Position numbers and translations under genes: made by a program. Shown here one piece after another: positions 10,974 to 21,722 of a stretch of 64,000 bases of DNA (within the stretch, counting starts at the first letter, position 1; each line of letters opens with the position of its first letter). Below the pieces are notes generated by a model, which saw only the letters and a program-made list of their open reading frames with translations, did no database searches and was not told the origin of the DNA. Source of the DNA: Magnaporthiopsis rhizophila (Eukaryota; Ascomycota; Sordariomycetes; Magnaporthales; Magnaporthaceae); contig PYSS01000106.1 of NCBI GenBank assembly GCA_003049465.1, positions 1 through 64,000 on the forward strand, given 5' to 3'.

Positions 10974-11142
10974 TTATTTGCCGCAAGAGGCGCAGGAGCC
11001 TGAGGAAGACGAGACGTTAGCATGTTTGCAGGATGTTGAATGGACGAGCAGGGAGACGGCGGGCAGGAGGGGTTTGTCATGACGCACAGCTAGAGCCGCA
11101 GTTGCAGTCGGAGGAGCCGGAGCAGCCGCAGTCGCCAGCCAT
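10974..11142 (-). CDS. Copper-type metallothionein, 26 residues, two exons
   Basis: Exon 1 is 11088-11142 and exon 2 is 10974-10999. The 88-nt intron starts GTGCGT and ends CTCAG. Unspliced, the frame stops after 21 residues. Spliced, it gives a 26-residue protein starting MAGDCGC and ending CASCGK. Seven cysteines fall at positions 5, 7, 13, 15, 19, 21 and 24, giving three CxC pairs plus one C, with Gly and Ser between. That count and spacing match the Neurospora crassa copper metallothionein, whose gene also has one intron of similar size. It binds Cu(I) in the cytosol for storage and detoxification. A TATA-like box lies about 146 bp upstream. Such genes are usually copper-induced. Confidence 0.88.
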
Positions 11143-12471
11143 TGTGAATGGAGGTTTGGTGTGTGTTGAAAAGTGTATGTGTGGTTGAAGCGTTTGTAGG
11201 CTTTTGTGATCTTTGTGATCTGGTGGAAGTTTGCGTGTGATGAAGAGGCGAGAAAAACAGCAGCGGGATTGGAGCGAGATCCGGCCCTTTAAATAGGCGG
11301 CGAGAGGGGCGGTACCTGGGAAGTGGCAACTCCCCGCGTCATTTGGTCGGTTTGAGGCCTTTGTGCGTGGGCGCAGGTGGGATGACGCTGGACCCGGGGT
11401 CCAGGCCGCACTAGTGGAGCCAGCTGCAGCCCGGTTGGCTGCTTGGGCCAATGGGACACCGACGAATGCGCCCCCTGGCAACGCGGGGTTTTCGCCGCTG
11501 ATCGCCCTGCGAGATTTGTGCGTGTTTCTGGGCCAATTGCTACTCTCCTGGCAGACAGCAAAGGAAGACAATGACATCCTGGCTTTTGGGATGCGCACCG
11601 ACGTGGCGTCTAGCTCATTGACATGCGTGACCTTGGTGTTCCGCATGACACACCAGCCACGTTCTGCGGCATTTGTGCGTCGCCGATTCGGCAAGCAACC
11701 ATGTGGCAACGTCGAGAAAGTTCTGGACGATGCTGCCCGCCGTTTCCGAAATGGAATTGGGCTCATCCCTGGCTCGTCGTGTCTATCTGTGGCTTCGTCC
11801 CAGTCACGTAGCCCGGTCCAACCGAGGATTTGTGTGAGCCCCTCCAGGCTACAGTGGACTGCTGCGGCCCGAACCCATGTTGCGCATGCACTCAGTGTCC
11901 CGTGGGCGGCTGGATGCTCTCGGACGGCCGTAACGATCTGGGGAGATGGTAGCAGCCCGTGCGTCATGGGCCATTTATTTCCCGTTTCCGAGAGTCCCAC
12001 GCGTGGGATTGGCTACATATGGCACCGCTCCCTACTCCTATTCTGTTAGTAGTCCAGGATTGACACCCCTCCCTGCCCGCTAAGATAAGGACTGCGGGCG
12101 CGTGACTTTCCCAGTGACGTAACCGCATAGACTGTCACTCGGCGCCGGACGCTCTTCCTCCCGAGTAGGTAAAGGAAACATTAACCGTGACATCCAAGTC
12201 ACCTCCATCTTAAAGGTGTCGTACCATGTAGGCGGTTGGGCTGCAGGGGCGGCTCCACCACCCCACCTCTCCCAAATCGAGCCACTCGTCTTGGCTCCAT
12301 CTCGACTTGAACGTCAAACGGCCAAGTTACCAATGCGGCATCACCGCGACCCGTTAACCCACGGCGCAATAAAGCCGCAACAGACTTTTCACATTTGATA
12401 TATGCGGGCATTGTCGGCCTAGGGTACTCGTACAGTTCGGGTAGAGAAGCCGTCCCTGACAGCTGCCATCC
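11143..12471. other. Divergent promoter region, no supported gene
   Basis: Carries the metallothionein promoter on the minus strand. Long overlapping frames exist on both strands between 11363 and 12049, but neither shows a family motif or realistic protein composition, so none is called. Confidence 0.5.
11288..11295 (-). promoter_or_regulatory. TATA-like element of the metallothionein gene
   Basis: TATTTAAA on the minus strand, about 146 bp before the metallothionein ATG. A C/A-rich leader follows, containing a tandem GATCACAAA pair. Placement and the highly expressed gene class support it. No metal-response element could be assigned with confidence. Confidence 0.5.
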
Positions 12472-13221
12472 ATGGCATCAGCTCCGGCGTGGCGGCGCGA
12501 TGAAGCTGCGCCCCGAGACAAAGACTCTGTTCGCCGCCCATCGGGGAGGCCCACTGACAGCGCTTCGCATGCCGAAGCTCACATGACCCGGGGTATTGAG
12601 GCTCCAGCACCAGCCGACTCCTCCGAGCAGCCGCAGCCGCCGGCAAAAGGCACCGGCCAGCCCCGGCGGAGACGCCGGAAAAAGAAGCATCCGGCACCGC
12701 AGGAGGAGCATAAACAGCCACAGCAGCAGGAGAGAGCTGAGTCACGTCAGCAAGGAGAAGATAAAACACCACATCATACACAGTCCCAACGCAGGTCCCA
12801 GGAACAGAAAAGCACACCACCACAAAGACAACAGCAACAGCAAAGCCACAAGCAGCAACCAAAACAGCAGCAGCAGCAGCAGCAGCAGCAAGGCCGTGGT
12901 GGGCCGCCCCCGTCTACCCCAGCCCAAGCCCGACCCGCATCCCGTCAAAGCAGCAAAAACAGGGCTAGCCCCAGTCCAGGTCCAGGCCCAGGCCCAGGCG
13001 CGGGCGCGGGTGGCCGCACATCGTCCAAGAATCCATCGCCGGCAGTCGCGCGCCAGGCCCAGCAGATCAGCAAAGTCCTCGGCGGGGCGATGATCGCGGC
13101 GCCGGCGCTCCCCTTGCCGTTCCCGCTTTCTGTAACCCTCGGCCTGACGCTGCTTGCCGCCACCAGCACCGGCCCGGTCAAAAAAGACGATGGGGGCAGG
13201 GGCGCGCCCGGGGTAGGGTGA
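12472..13221 (+). CDS. Low-complexity Gln/Pro/Arg-rich hypothetical protein
   Basis: A 249-residue frame starting MASAPAWRRDE in a good start context (CCATGG). It is mostly disordered: a basic run RRRRRKKK near residue 65, Gln/Ser tracts, a nine-Gln run partly encoded by a CAG repeat, then a PGPGPGPGAGAG segment. The last ~60 residues are better ordered, with ARQAQQISKVLGGAMIAAP followed by a hydrophobic stretch (LPLPFPLSVTLGLTLLAAT) that could be one membrane helix. No family recognised. The opposite strand is also open here as a mirror of the repeats, so coding status is uncertain. Confidence 0.35.
   Translation: MASAPAWRRDEAAPRDKDSVRRPSGRPTDSASHAEAHMTRGIEAPAPADSSEQPQPPAKGTGQPRRRRRKKKHPAPQEEHKQPQQQERAESRQQGEDKTPHHTQSQRRSQEQKSTPPQRQQQQQSHKQQPKQQQQQQQQQGRGGPPPSTPAQARPASRQSSKNRASPSPGPGPGPGAGAGGRTSSKNPSPAVARQAQQISKVLGGAMIAAPALPLPFPLSVTLGLTLLAATSTGPVKKDDGGRGAPGVG
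12865..12890. repeat. CAG trinucleotide repeat, eight units
   Basis: Eight CAG units followed by CA(A), read as glutamine in the plus-strand hypothetical protein. It is a candidate length-variable locus. Confidence 0.9.
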
Positions 13222-13516
13222 ACATGTTGTCACGTTTTGTGGCGAGCGAGACTTTTTACAATTTGGATATACCAGCGCAGAGCAGAGACGCCCTTGTTGA
13301 TGGTCGTCTCTTTTAGTCTGCCGAGAGAGCATTGATGGAGACAACAGCAAGACACACGCAACTCAGGAGTCGGACCCAGCCCAGCCTGGCCCAAACGGTG
13401 CAGAAGCGAGTTTTCAATTAAAAAAATAGGACTGGACTGAATACCTAGAGGCTTGGGGCTACCTAGGTACCTATCTAAAGCAAGAGAATCTCGCAAACTA
13501 GGTCCCAGCTGTAGCG

Positions 13517-13549
<33 letters not shown>

Positions 13550-13762
13550 NNNNAAAAAAAAAAAAAAAAAAAAAAAGCAGATCTTTTGACCGCCCGATGT
13601 TCCAATAAGCTCCCGTGCCAGCTTGCGAGTGAAAATGCAATGAAGAAAACGATCCCAGTCCAAAGCGCAAAATATCCGATCCTCACCGCACAGGCTCACG
13701 AAGCGCCACCGGCCGAGAGAGAAATGTGCCAAACGCCTCCCAGAAGAAAAAAAAAACATCCA
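13222..13762. other. Spacer with poly-A runs and a 4-N assembly gap
   Basis: A run of about 29 A at 13517-13545 is followed by TCTT, four undetermined bases at 13550-13553, then 23 A at 13554-13576. The gap is a scaffold join through a homopolymer. No gene is seen. The region is the 3' flank of the vWA-Hint gene. Confidence 0.85.
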
Positions 13763-16599
13763 TCAAACCGCAGAGACAACCCACTTCCTCGCTGGTCCCG
13801 CCGTCCTGGCAAACCGTCCACGCACCTTCCAGTCCGCCGCCGTCTTCCCAGCCCCCGCCAGCCCACGCAACGACGATCCAGGCTTCCGGAGCCCGACCGT
13901 CCTGCCCGTGGCCCTGGACCGCTTGGCTCCACCACAGAGCACGACGCCGTTTCCGCTGCCCCTGGACAGACGCGCCATCTCCGCGGCGACGCGGGCATAG
14001 TCGCCCCAGAACTCGTGATTCCGAACATCGTGTTTTTCTCCGCTGCCGCCTACGAGGCCGTGGCCCAGGCAAACGCCCCACAGCGCCGTCGGCGACGACA
14101 ATAAGTCCATGTCTGCGGCAGATCCGGCCACCAGGAATGCGTGGGCCTCCGGGCGGACATCGGGCTCGAGCAGGACCGAGAAGACGGAGCCCGTGTACAG
14201 CGCGGGCTGCGCCTCGGCCATGTGGGCGGGGAACTCCCATCCGCCGGTGGTGGTGGTGGTGGTGGTCTTGACGGGGTGCCAGGGCGTGACGACGACGCCG
14301 CCGATGCGGCACACGGGCGCATGGCGCACCCGCGTCTTGAGCACGGCCGCGACGGCCCGGGGCCCCAGCGGCGTCTGCACGCGCACGCCGCGCACGAGGT
14401 CGCGGATGGGTAGCGTCGTCACCTTGGCGCCCGTGGCGTCGGCGGCGGCGGCGGCCAGACGGACGTGCGTGGAGCCCGCAAAGCACGGGGCGCTGACGTT
14501 GAGGTACCTCTCGCTCATGCTGCCGGTGTACGGAGGCGGCGGGCCCGCGGACGGAATGCCCGACGACGACATCGGCGCCCTGCTGGGCTTTGGCGGCTCG
14601 ACGTCGTCAAAGGCGCTGTCCAGACGGTTGCGGCAGGAGACGAACAGGGGGCTGTCGAGCCCGTACCGGCCCGGTCCGGGGTCCTTGAACGAGTTGCAGG
14701 CCTGGCGCGTGTGCGCGTCCAGCAGGCCCAGCAGGTAGTGGCCGCCCCAGCGGTCCCAGAAGTCGCCGCACGACAGCGCGAGCGAGACCTGGCCGTGCGG
14801 CTCGTGGCCCTCGATGTCCTGGATCAGGGACGCGCAGTCCGGCGACGAGCCCGCCAGGTTCCAGGCCGGCATGCCTTCCTTGACGGCGCGCAGCCTCTCG
14901 GCCAGGCCCGAGTCGATGGGCGTCCGGTCCTCGTACCGCGTCTTTCCCTCGCCCCAGCCGTAGAGCTGGCGCTCGCCGCCGTTGGCTGGGAAAGGAAACA
15001 GCGACGACAGGAACTTGCACAGCATCGAGCGCGAGATGTGGTACGCCGCCTCGGCCTCGGGCGGGTCGTCGGCCCTGAACGGGTCCTGGGCGAGCGTCAG
15101 TGTGCGGAGCTCGCCGCCGTTGGCCACGGTCTTGTAGCTGAGCTCGGCCTCGACGGCCCGGTCGGCGGGGAGGTAGTCCTGCAGCAGAGCCGCCTCTCCA
15201 TTGTGCTCAAAGTAGAGATCCTTGGACATGCCGAACTGCAGCGACCCCAGGCCCACGGTGAGGTATGCCCGTTCGACACCTTGTCCCCTGCCAGGTCGCG
15301 CCCTCTCCACGGGTTCGATCTGAAGACTGTTCCCGATGGTCGCGCCAAGGCCCATGACGGCCGGGAAGGTGATCTTCAGCTGCGCCTCGGTCGCAAAGGT
15401 AGACTGTAGGTTGGCGACAGCGTGGATGAAGACGGTGCCCTAGTTTTTGTTTGCATTCGCAAGGTCAGCAAAGGTTGCCCTTCTACTTCAGGAGTAGAGT
15501 AGAGGATGGGGAAGGAGCCCACAATCATTCCGCAGTCGGGGATGAAGGCGTAGTGGCCGCCAGTGAGTTCGGAGATGGACTTGAGAACCCCGGACTCGAG
15601 ATCGTATCCAAAGCCAAAGGTGTGGATGGGGGCGAGGAACGGTCGCATCGTGCTCAGCTTGTTCACCCAGCCGCTGCTTGGAGTGCTATAAGAAAAAAAA
15701 AAGCGGTGCCAAGGTTAGCAAATGCTCGAGAATGTGGACTAAGCAGGTAGCTATGGGCAAAAAGGGTGGGAGTCCTACGAGGTAGGCTCGCCGTCAGTCA
15801 GAAGCATGACAGCAGGAACCCTATTGCTGCCCTCCCGCTTGCCCTCAAAGGCCTTGAGCCCCTCGGCGATGCCGTCCCACATGTGGGTTTGGGAATCCGG
15901 TTTGAGCTTCAGGAGCTCCTCCTCGGCCAGCTTCTTGTTGTCCTTGCTCATGGGCACAAGCTCCATCACTACCTACACACCGCACCATCACTTCTCCGTC
16001 AGTAGTGTCCTCACATAAGAACCAGCTCATTATACCAGACGACACAGCCGAAAATGACGGGACGCACCTTGGCCTTGCTGCTGAACGTTACAATGCCCAG
16101 CCTGTCCCGCTCGTCCAGGGTGGCCAGGATGGTGAGGGCGGCGTGCTTGACCAGGTCGAGCGTGGAGAACCCGTGGTCCTCGCCGACCTCGCCCTTGTTG
16201 GCGGGGGCCACGGCCATGCTGGCCATGCTTCCCGACACGTCGATGACCAGCACGATGTCGCATGGGACGTGGTAGTCGGCGGAGACGCCCTGGGGCACCT
16301 TGGGCGGCTGCACCTGGACGAGGAGGCCCTTGGCAGTGCTCAAGGGCCGCACGCTGAGTTCCAGGCCTTCCGGGTCCGTAGCCGGTCCCGGGCGAGACTC
16401 GGAGTCGCCGGCAGAGTCTCCGGGTCGCGGGACATGGTTCTCCGTGTTCTGCGCAGAAGGGAGGGAGTTCGGGTCGGTGCTGGACGAGGATCCAGCCTCG
16501 TCGATTGGCGCGATGCGCTTGATGGCCTGGCGCGAGAGAATGTCAGATTAGCCTCACCACCCAGGTCTCAGGGATCGCTCAGGCGGTTGTTCATACCAT
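13763..16599 (-). CDS. von Willebrand A domain protein with C-terminal Hint domain
   Basis: Five exons: 16597-16599 (the ATG alone), 16068-16526, 15779-15972, 15487-15685 and 13763-15439, giving 843 aa. The intron at 15440-15486 is short but carries a TGCTGAC branch site. Seen: a vWA domain from about residue 90 with metal-binding DVSGSM (Asp97, Ser99, Ser101) and a later TDGEP; a middle region typical of fungal vWA proteins; and a Hint (hedgehog/intein) fold opening at Cys604 in CFAGSTHVRL, with the TPWH block near residue 670 and a conserved LGHGLVGG...HEFWGDYARV tail. In this family the vWA part is thought to bind partners via a divalent metal, while Hint can catalyse N-S acyl shift and self-cleavage at its first Cys. 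The Cys and TxxH residues are intact. Nothing resembling an extein follows. There is no signal peptide, so it is probably cytosolic. Confidence 0.85.
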
Positions 16600-17828
16600 G
16601 GTGCCAGCTTGTGGTCGTCGTGATCTCTCAAGCTGGTTTTCTTTGTTCCAAGTGTGCGTTGCGGTTCAGAACATCAAGCTCTTCGATCCTTTTGCGGGAG
16701 GAGAGGCCCTTTAAATATTGTGGTAGGCAACCGTCGTGAAGTCATTGGTTCCACAGCAAACTTCGGACTTGGCTCCGCCATGGGAGGTATCCATCGCACT
16801 AGCGGCAGGCAAAGCGACGGCTTCTTTTCGTGACAAGTTTGTGTTAGGTGGCCAAGCCTAGGACTTTGGGTAGCACCTGCCCAGACCTCCTAGATAGGGC
16901 TCCCTTGCGTCTCTAGCGCGCGCGCGCGCGCAAGGGGGCTTCACTCGATAGTCGGCGGCTGTGGTTGGCCCGCGTGCATTTCTGAGAAATATGGCCAGGT
17001 GCTACAGCGTTGGCCTCCTCCATTGTCCAGCCTGCTGCATGTGATGCGAACTCCGAATCTGGACTGTCGTACAGTTTGCTCGACCGAGCCAAAGTGGTGC
17101 TGTTTTCGGCCGATGACTACAACCAAGCGGCGGTTAGAGCAAGCAAGTTGCTCCCCTCGTCCTCCTTTGTGGCACAAACAATCCGCAGCATCAAGCCTTG
17201 CCGGCTACGGGTTACGGGTTTGCTATTTAATCCCGGTGAGGAATGTAGTTGACTTGGCTGACGGTGGCCCTTTGGAGATCCTTCTGCCGCTGGCAACACA
17301 TCTAGGCACCGAAAATAGACGCTCGCGATGGATGGCACATACGAGTGGACTGCCGCCGTTAACCAGGTGCCTGCCTTCCATCTCGGACACAAGGACGAAG
17401 CAGATATATCACGGATCAAGGGTTTCAGCGAAAACAGGGAGTTGGCCCGGAGGTCTGGCAAACCGGTGAGGCAGCCACACGCGCGCGCCAGCCACAATTA
17501 GCAGATTTAACCCCCACCAGAGGCTGACTTGTTCCTCTCACAGCCCACATCCGATCGGAAACGGCTGGAGAAAACGAGATTGGGCAGATTGACAGGCGAA
17601 TAGGGTCACAGACATGGACTTAAGAACAGATTATGCACTCGCTGTCGTCGGGGTTTGCCAGCTCTTCTGGGTTAGGTGAGACTTTCCGGTCTCTTGGAAT
17701 GTTGCGGATTCGGTGGCAGCTGGTCAAGATAGGACACTCGGACCGCAGTGGCGGTGATTTTCCATCTTGTGGCTGGACCAATCATCGCCCAATGAGTCCT
17801 CCAGCTCGTCGCCGCCTCCAACCAATCA
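16600..17828. other. Spacer without a recognised gene
   Basis: Upstream region of the vWA-Hint gene. It contains a (GC)8 dinucleotide run at 16916-16931. Short frames around 17010-17500 lack family features. Confidence 0.5.
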
Positions 17829-17910
17829 TCTTTCGTAGTATAGTGGTCAGTATGCGAGCTTGTCATCAAACACAACGCTCGAGACCCGGGTTCAATTCCC
17901 GGCGAGAGAG
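17829..17910 (+). tRNA. tRNA-Asp (GTC) with a 10-nt intron
   Basis: Acceptor stem TCTTTCG pairs with CGAGAGA (one G-T wobble) and the discriminator is G. The anticodon stem CGAGC/GCTCG closes a loop with GTC at 17862-17864. After removing 10 nt at 17866-17875, immediately 3' of position 37, the loop is the standard seven bases. The T arm CCGGGTTCAATTCCCGG is perfect. Mature length is 72 nt. Confidence 0.95.
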
Positions 17911-20743
17911 ATTCCCATCAAGAGCGGTTATCCATCTTTTGCTTTTGGCAGTGTTACGTAATTACGTTGACCAAGGTATCACTGGGAGTAGAGTTTGGTG
18001 GTTTCTTCTGAACCCAAACAAACGCCCAGATATTTAGGGCCAAGTATTTTTGATGGAAAGCTACCACGCACAAATATCCTTCCAGAATCACGAACGTTAG
18101 ATCTCCCGCTTTACATCCGAGCACTTCCCATACTGGGGTAAGTTTTCTGCTTACTCTGCCAGTTTTAAGTGTGCCCGAATTTAACATTGACGATCCTTGA
18201 AGAGTGCGCTCGGCCTTTCCCAAAGCAGCACACAAATAAATGCACGGCAAAATTGGATGTGACCTCCCCGTCCCTTCAACCCCGAGATGCTCCCGCGTAT
18301 TCGGGACGCCCCCGTGGCGTCGACTTCCAGGCCACACGAACCAGTACTCCCATTGGCGTCCGTCCACTCCGCCATCCGCAGCTAGGGTTGCTGCCCGCAT
18401 CTCGTGTCGAGATGCGGGGTAGGTAGGACGGAGAACAAGGTTGTGGTGCTCGACGCGCAGCAGTGTTTCGGCATTTTGGAGGAAGAAACCTTACACAAAG
18501 AACCTGACACGCGGGCAATGAACAACGTCCTCTGGTCTCTCTCCCAAGCTAGCCAAGGATCCTAGTCCCTAGAGCCGCTAGCCATCCCCGTCCTAGCAAG
18601 AGGAATCGGGGATCAAAAAAGCTTTCCCGTGCCAATGTACACATCGGCATCGCACTCTCTTTCTCTTCCGACGACCGACAGTATTGGTGGCATGTACCTC
18701 GTCGGCGCTGGCCCACCGCTTCCGAAGATCTACAGGCCGATCTATCCTGCTGCGCGCGGTCGGGAAGGGATCCTACCATTCTGTTATTGGATCTCGGCCC
18801 AAGATCTCCATTGAGGGAAACCAGCCCGTGGAGCGCCCCGGCATATCATTGGCCGAGACGTCCAAAGACGCGACGCTACGCACTTGGCATTGTGCCGCTG
18901 CACGGCGGCGGACCTGGGTGTCCTTGGGCGGGTTAGCGGCGTCTGTGGACTCTCTTATGACGTCGGTGCCCCCTTTTTTTTTCTCTTCTCTCGAGAGCAG
19001 CAGCAAGAAGCCGTCCTGACCTGGCCGTGCTGTTTCATGAAGGGGCAAAAAGTCATGTTTTAGAGGCGAGACGGCATCGGTGGCTGACTGTGCCATCAGT
19101 GGTAGGTGCCAAGTCAAGTCAGATGCAGACTTGCGGACAGTTGTTGCGACGGTCGGGGTCTTGGCGTGCTTTCATTTCGGATGCACTTCTGGATTCAGGC
19201 ATGGAAGAGGTAGATACAATAGCAACGCTCAAGTAGGGACGATGTACTTACTGTACGTGGCTGGCAGAGCGAGGCCCCCACGCTGTGCCTCGCTGCGCCA
19301 TGATGGGCTTGCATTCGTTCATTACGCGTTGCCTTGGTGGGCGAAATATGGGGTCCAGCTGAGCTGACCAAGAAAAAAGGAAGAAGGGAAATGAACCCTG
19401 GATGACCAGGGTGGGAGGCGAATATGGCACAATGCGGGGAAGGCATGCGTCTGTTCAGGGAGCGATGTCACCCTTCCCTAGCTTAGGGTTTTGCAAGGTC
19501 GAAGGCTTCGCCAAGCCTGATCCGGCCGAGCCGGCGAGTGGACTGCTCTGGCAAAGGGTCCCTGCTTGCCGTAGCATTCTTTTTACAGACCCCCATTACG
19601 AATCGGAATCGCATGTTTGGTCAGTCCACACAGAGACGGCGCGACGTCCCACCGCCAATAGAATACCAGGGGGGGAAATAAGACGAAGAATCAAAAGGCA
19701 ATGATGGACGGTCGGGGAGAATCGGGTGGTTTTTCTGGCGAGAGGCGGAAATTTGATGGGCGCCTCTTCTGCCAAGACCGCCTCGCAACGGGCATTGACG
19801 GACATTGAGAAATCAAATGTGCTTCTCCTGCTCTTTGCAGCGGCAGGCCCGACAGAGTGTGGGAAATGAGCGAACGGGCCTTTGTTTTCCCACGTCAAGG
19901 ACAACGGGCAGCCCGGACAGGGAGACAGGCAAGACAGAATGAGGGGAAAAAGTCTTTTTTTTTTTTTGTTTTTTTTTTTTTTACTAGGAACACTAGGCCA
20001 CGCCCGGGGCGCCCGCACGAAAGGGAAAAGAAGAAAAAAGAAAATGTCACCGAGAACAGACCGTCGGACGATCAAGCGCCTGAGGTTGGTGGCTTGCGGA
20101 TGGATGCAGGATTTGCCTTTTCGTTCCAAGGGTCCCACACCCCCCGCTCGCCCACAAACCGCCGCTTCCCCAGGTTAGTCGGCAAGTGCATGCACGATAA
20201 CCGCCACCGCCGGACCAGTCAGAGGCTGCCATTTGCGAATCGGCCGACTAATGGGGCTATGTCATGGAATAACAGGAGGCTGCCCGGTTGCCTATTCCGG
20301 AGGTGCAACGTTAGAAAAAGCACCCCAAATGTGTGTGACGGGGGCTGGCAAGGCAAGCCAAGTGGGGAGAGGGGTGTGTGGTGTGTGCGCATGCATGGGT
20401 GTGCGGCCACCACCACCACCACCACCACCACGCGGGAGCCTCCTGTGTGTGGTGGACGTTACTTTTTCTCATTACTCCCTGCTGGGCTGGCCTGCCTGAA
20501 CGGGAGGGGATGGGACATAAAACGCCAGCCTTCCCCCCTCTCTTGCTCTTGGGGAAAAAGTTTGTGACCACACACTCGCTCGCGCCTTTCGATTACACAG
20601 AGCAACAGCGAATCCCACGGAGTCTGGTATCACCATTACGATAAAAAAAAAAAATCACAGCCGACGTCAGACTTAACTGCCACCGTCCATCCTTCTCGCC
20701 ATCGCCACCACAATAAACATCACCAACAACAACAACAACAAAC
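17911..20743. other. 2.8-kb gene-poor stretch
   Basis: Holds a perfect short hairpin at 18394-18418, a 26-bp element shared with 21953-21978, T runs at about 19953-19981 and a (CCA)n run near 20408-20431. The final 100 bp, ending in a CAA repeat (20724-20741), looks like the leader of the Cys-rich gene at 20744. No supported protein gene. Confidence 0.5.
18394..18418. repeat. Perfect inverted repeat, 11-bp arms, 3-nt loop
   Basis: CCCGCATCTCG, TGT, then CGAGATGCGGG. It could form a tight hairpin in RNA or cruciform DNA. No U run follows on either strand, so it is not a Pol III-type terminator. Confidence 0.85.
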
Positions 20744-21016
20744 ATGTCTTCTCCCCCGTCCATCCCCGCCCAGCTTCACCAGGCCGCCGAGCGCGCGCCG
20801 GTGCTCAAGATCGCGCAGACGCAGACCTTCACCTACGGCTACAACAGCACCACCACCTCGCCGGCGACGTCGTCGCCGCGCACCGTCTCGGCCCCGGTCC
20901 GGTCCTTCTCCTTCTCGCAGGGCAGCCACTGCCACTGCTGCGGCGGCGTCTTTGTCATCAGCAACCGGTGCAGCAACCGCCAGTGCGAGCACGTCCAGTG
21001 CGCCCAGTGCTACTAG
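20744..21016 (+). CDS. Small Cys-rich protein with a C-terminal zinc-knuckle-like motif
   Basis: A 90-residue protein starting MSSPPSIPAQLHQAAERAP, preceded by an A/C-rich leader with CAA repeats, typical of efficiently translated fungal mRNAs. Residues 1-60 are Ser/Thr/Pro-rich and probably disordered. The last 30 residues pack cysteines and histidines as CHCCGG, NRCSNRQC, EHVQC and AQCY. This spacing resembles the C-terminal zinc-binding patch seen in many uncharacterised fungal proteins. No signal peptide is evident, so an intracellular zinc-binding role is inferred. No intron is needed. Convincing composition, but function unknown. Confidence 0.65.
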   Translation: MSSPPSIPAQLHQAAERAPVLKIAQTQTFTYGYNSTTTSPATSSPRTVSAPVRSFSFSQGSHCHCCGGVFVISNRCSNRQCEHVQCAQCY

Positions 21017-21630
21017 GCGACGGGAGTGTTTTTTCTCTCCAGTTACCCGTCTAATAAAACACATTACGTCGAATGCGCCCATTCACCAGCCATGTACGAG
21101 GAAATCTAAACGGCTGGTGGCCTTTTCGGGGTACACCTTCGCAGCGAAGCGAACGAAGCGCCAGGAGTCCATTTTATCTTGTATAAATTCCCCTTTCTCC
21201 CGATTTTTTGTTTCTACTCTTGTCAGGCGCTAGAACGGGGATCACGGCAACCTTTTCAGATCGTGGGATACACGCACACCACACGGGCTTGTTATTCAGT
21301 TCGTACTTTTTATTGTGTGTTTTCTTTCTTTTTTTTGGTTGCGAATTATTGGGTTGGTTTTTCTCTACCTAACCTAGCTCGATACCCAGTTTGGAATCTG
21401 AACTTTACGATCACAAACAAACACTGCCCACCTACTCTATTAAATTGTACCGTGATCGTGGTCTTCCTGCCAAATGCATGATGGACGATGATCGATACCC
21501 TTCGAGTGCTACGCATCGTGAGTCTCATGCTGTAGGGGCTAGTATTGATTGATGTTTATTGACCCTTGAACTCCCAAAAGAGGAAACGAAGCAAAAAAAA
21601 GTAACTTTCAACAGCAAATTGCCCAAAAAT
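21017..21630. other. Spacer, 3' flank of the Cys-rich gene
   Basis: AATAAA lies at about 21053, 37 bp after the stop codon, as a likely polyadenylation signal. T-rich sequence occurs at 21305-21345. No gene is seen. Confidence 0.5.
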
Positions 21631-21722
21631 TGCGGTCTGTGTGGATCGAACACACGACCTTCAGATTTCAATGTCCGAAGTGTAACTTCAGTCTGACGCT
21701 CTCCCAACTGAGCTAAGCCCGC
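21631..21722 (-). tRNA. tRNA-Phe (GAA) with a 19-nt intron
   Basis: Read on the minus strand, acceptor GCGGGCT pairs with AGACCGC apart from a G5-A68 mismatch, and the discriminator is A. The D arm TTAGCTCAGTTGGGAGAGC is canonical. Anticodon stem TCAGA/TCTGA encloses GAA at 21687-21689, with a 19-nt intron (21667-21685) after position 37. The T arm GTGTGTTCGATCCACAC is perfect. Mature length is 73 nt. Confidence 0.95.

Noticed and set aside
11363..12049. 228-codon plus-strand frame and a longer minus-strand frame over the same interval
   Set aside because: Both strands are open with unnatural composition and no motif. The minus frame ends in the unspliced metallothionein first exon.
12742..13350. 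Minus-strand Leu/Ala-rich frame opposite the Q-rich protein
   Set aside because: It is the mirror of CAG and Pro/Gly repeats and starts without a gene-like context.
19596..20138. 180-codon minus-strand frame with Phe and Lys runs
   Set aside because: It is produced by the T runs near 19953-19981 and has no domain or start context.
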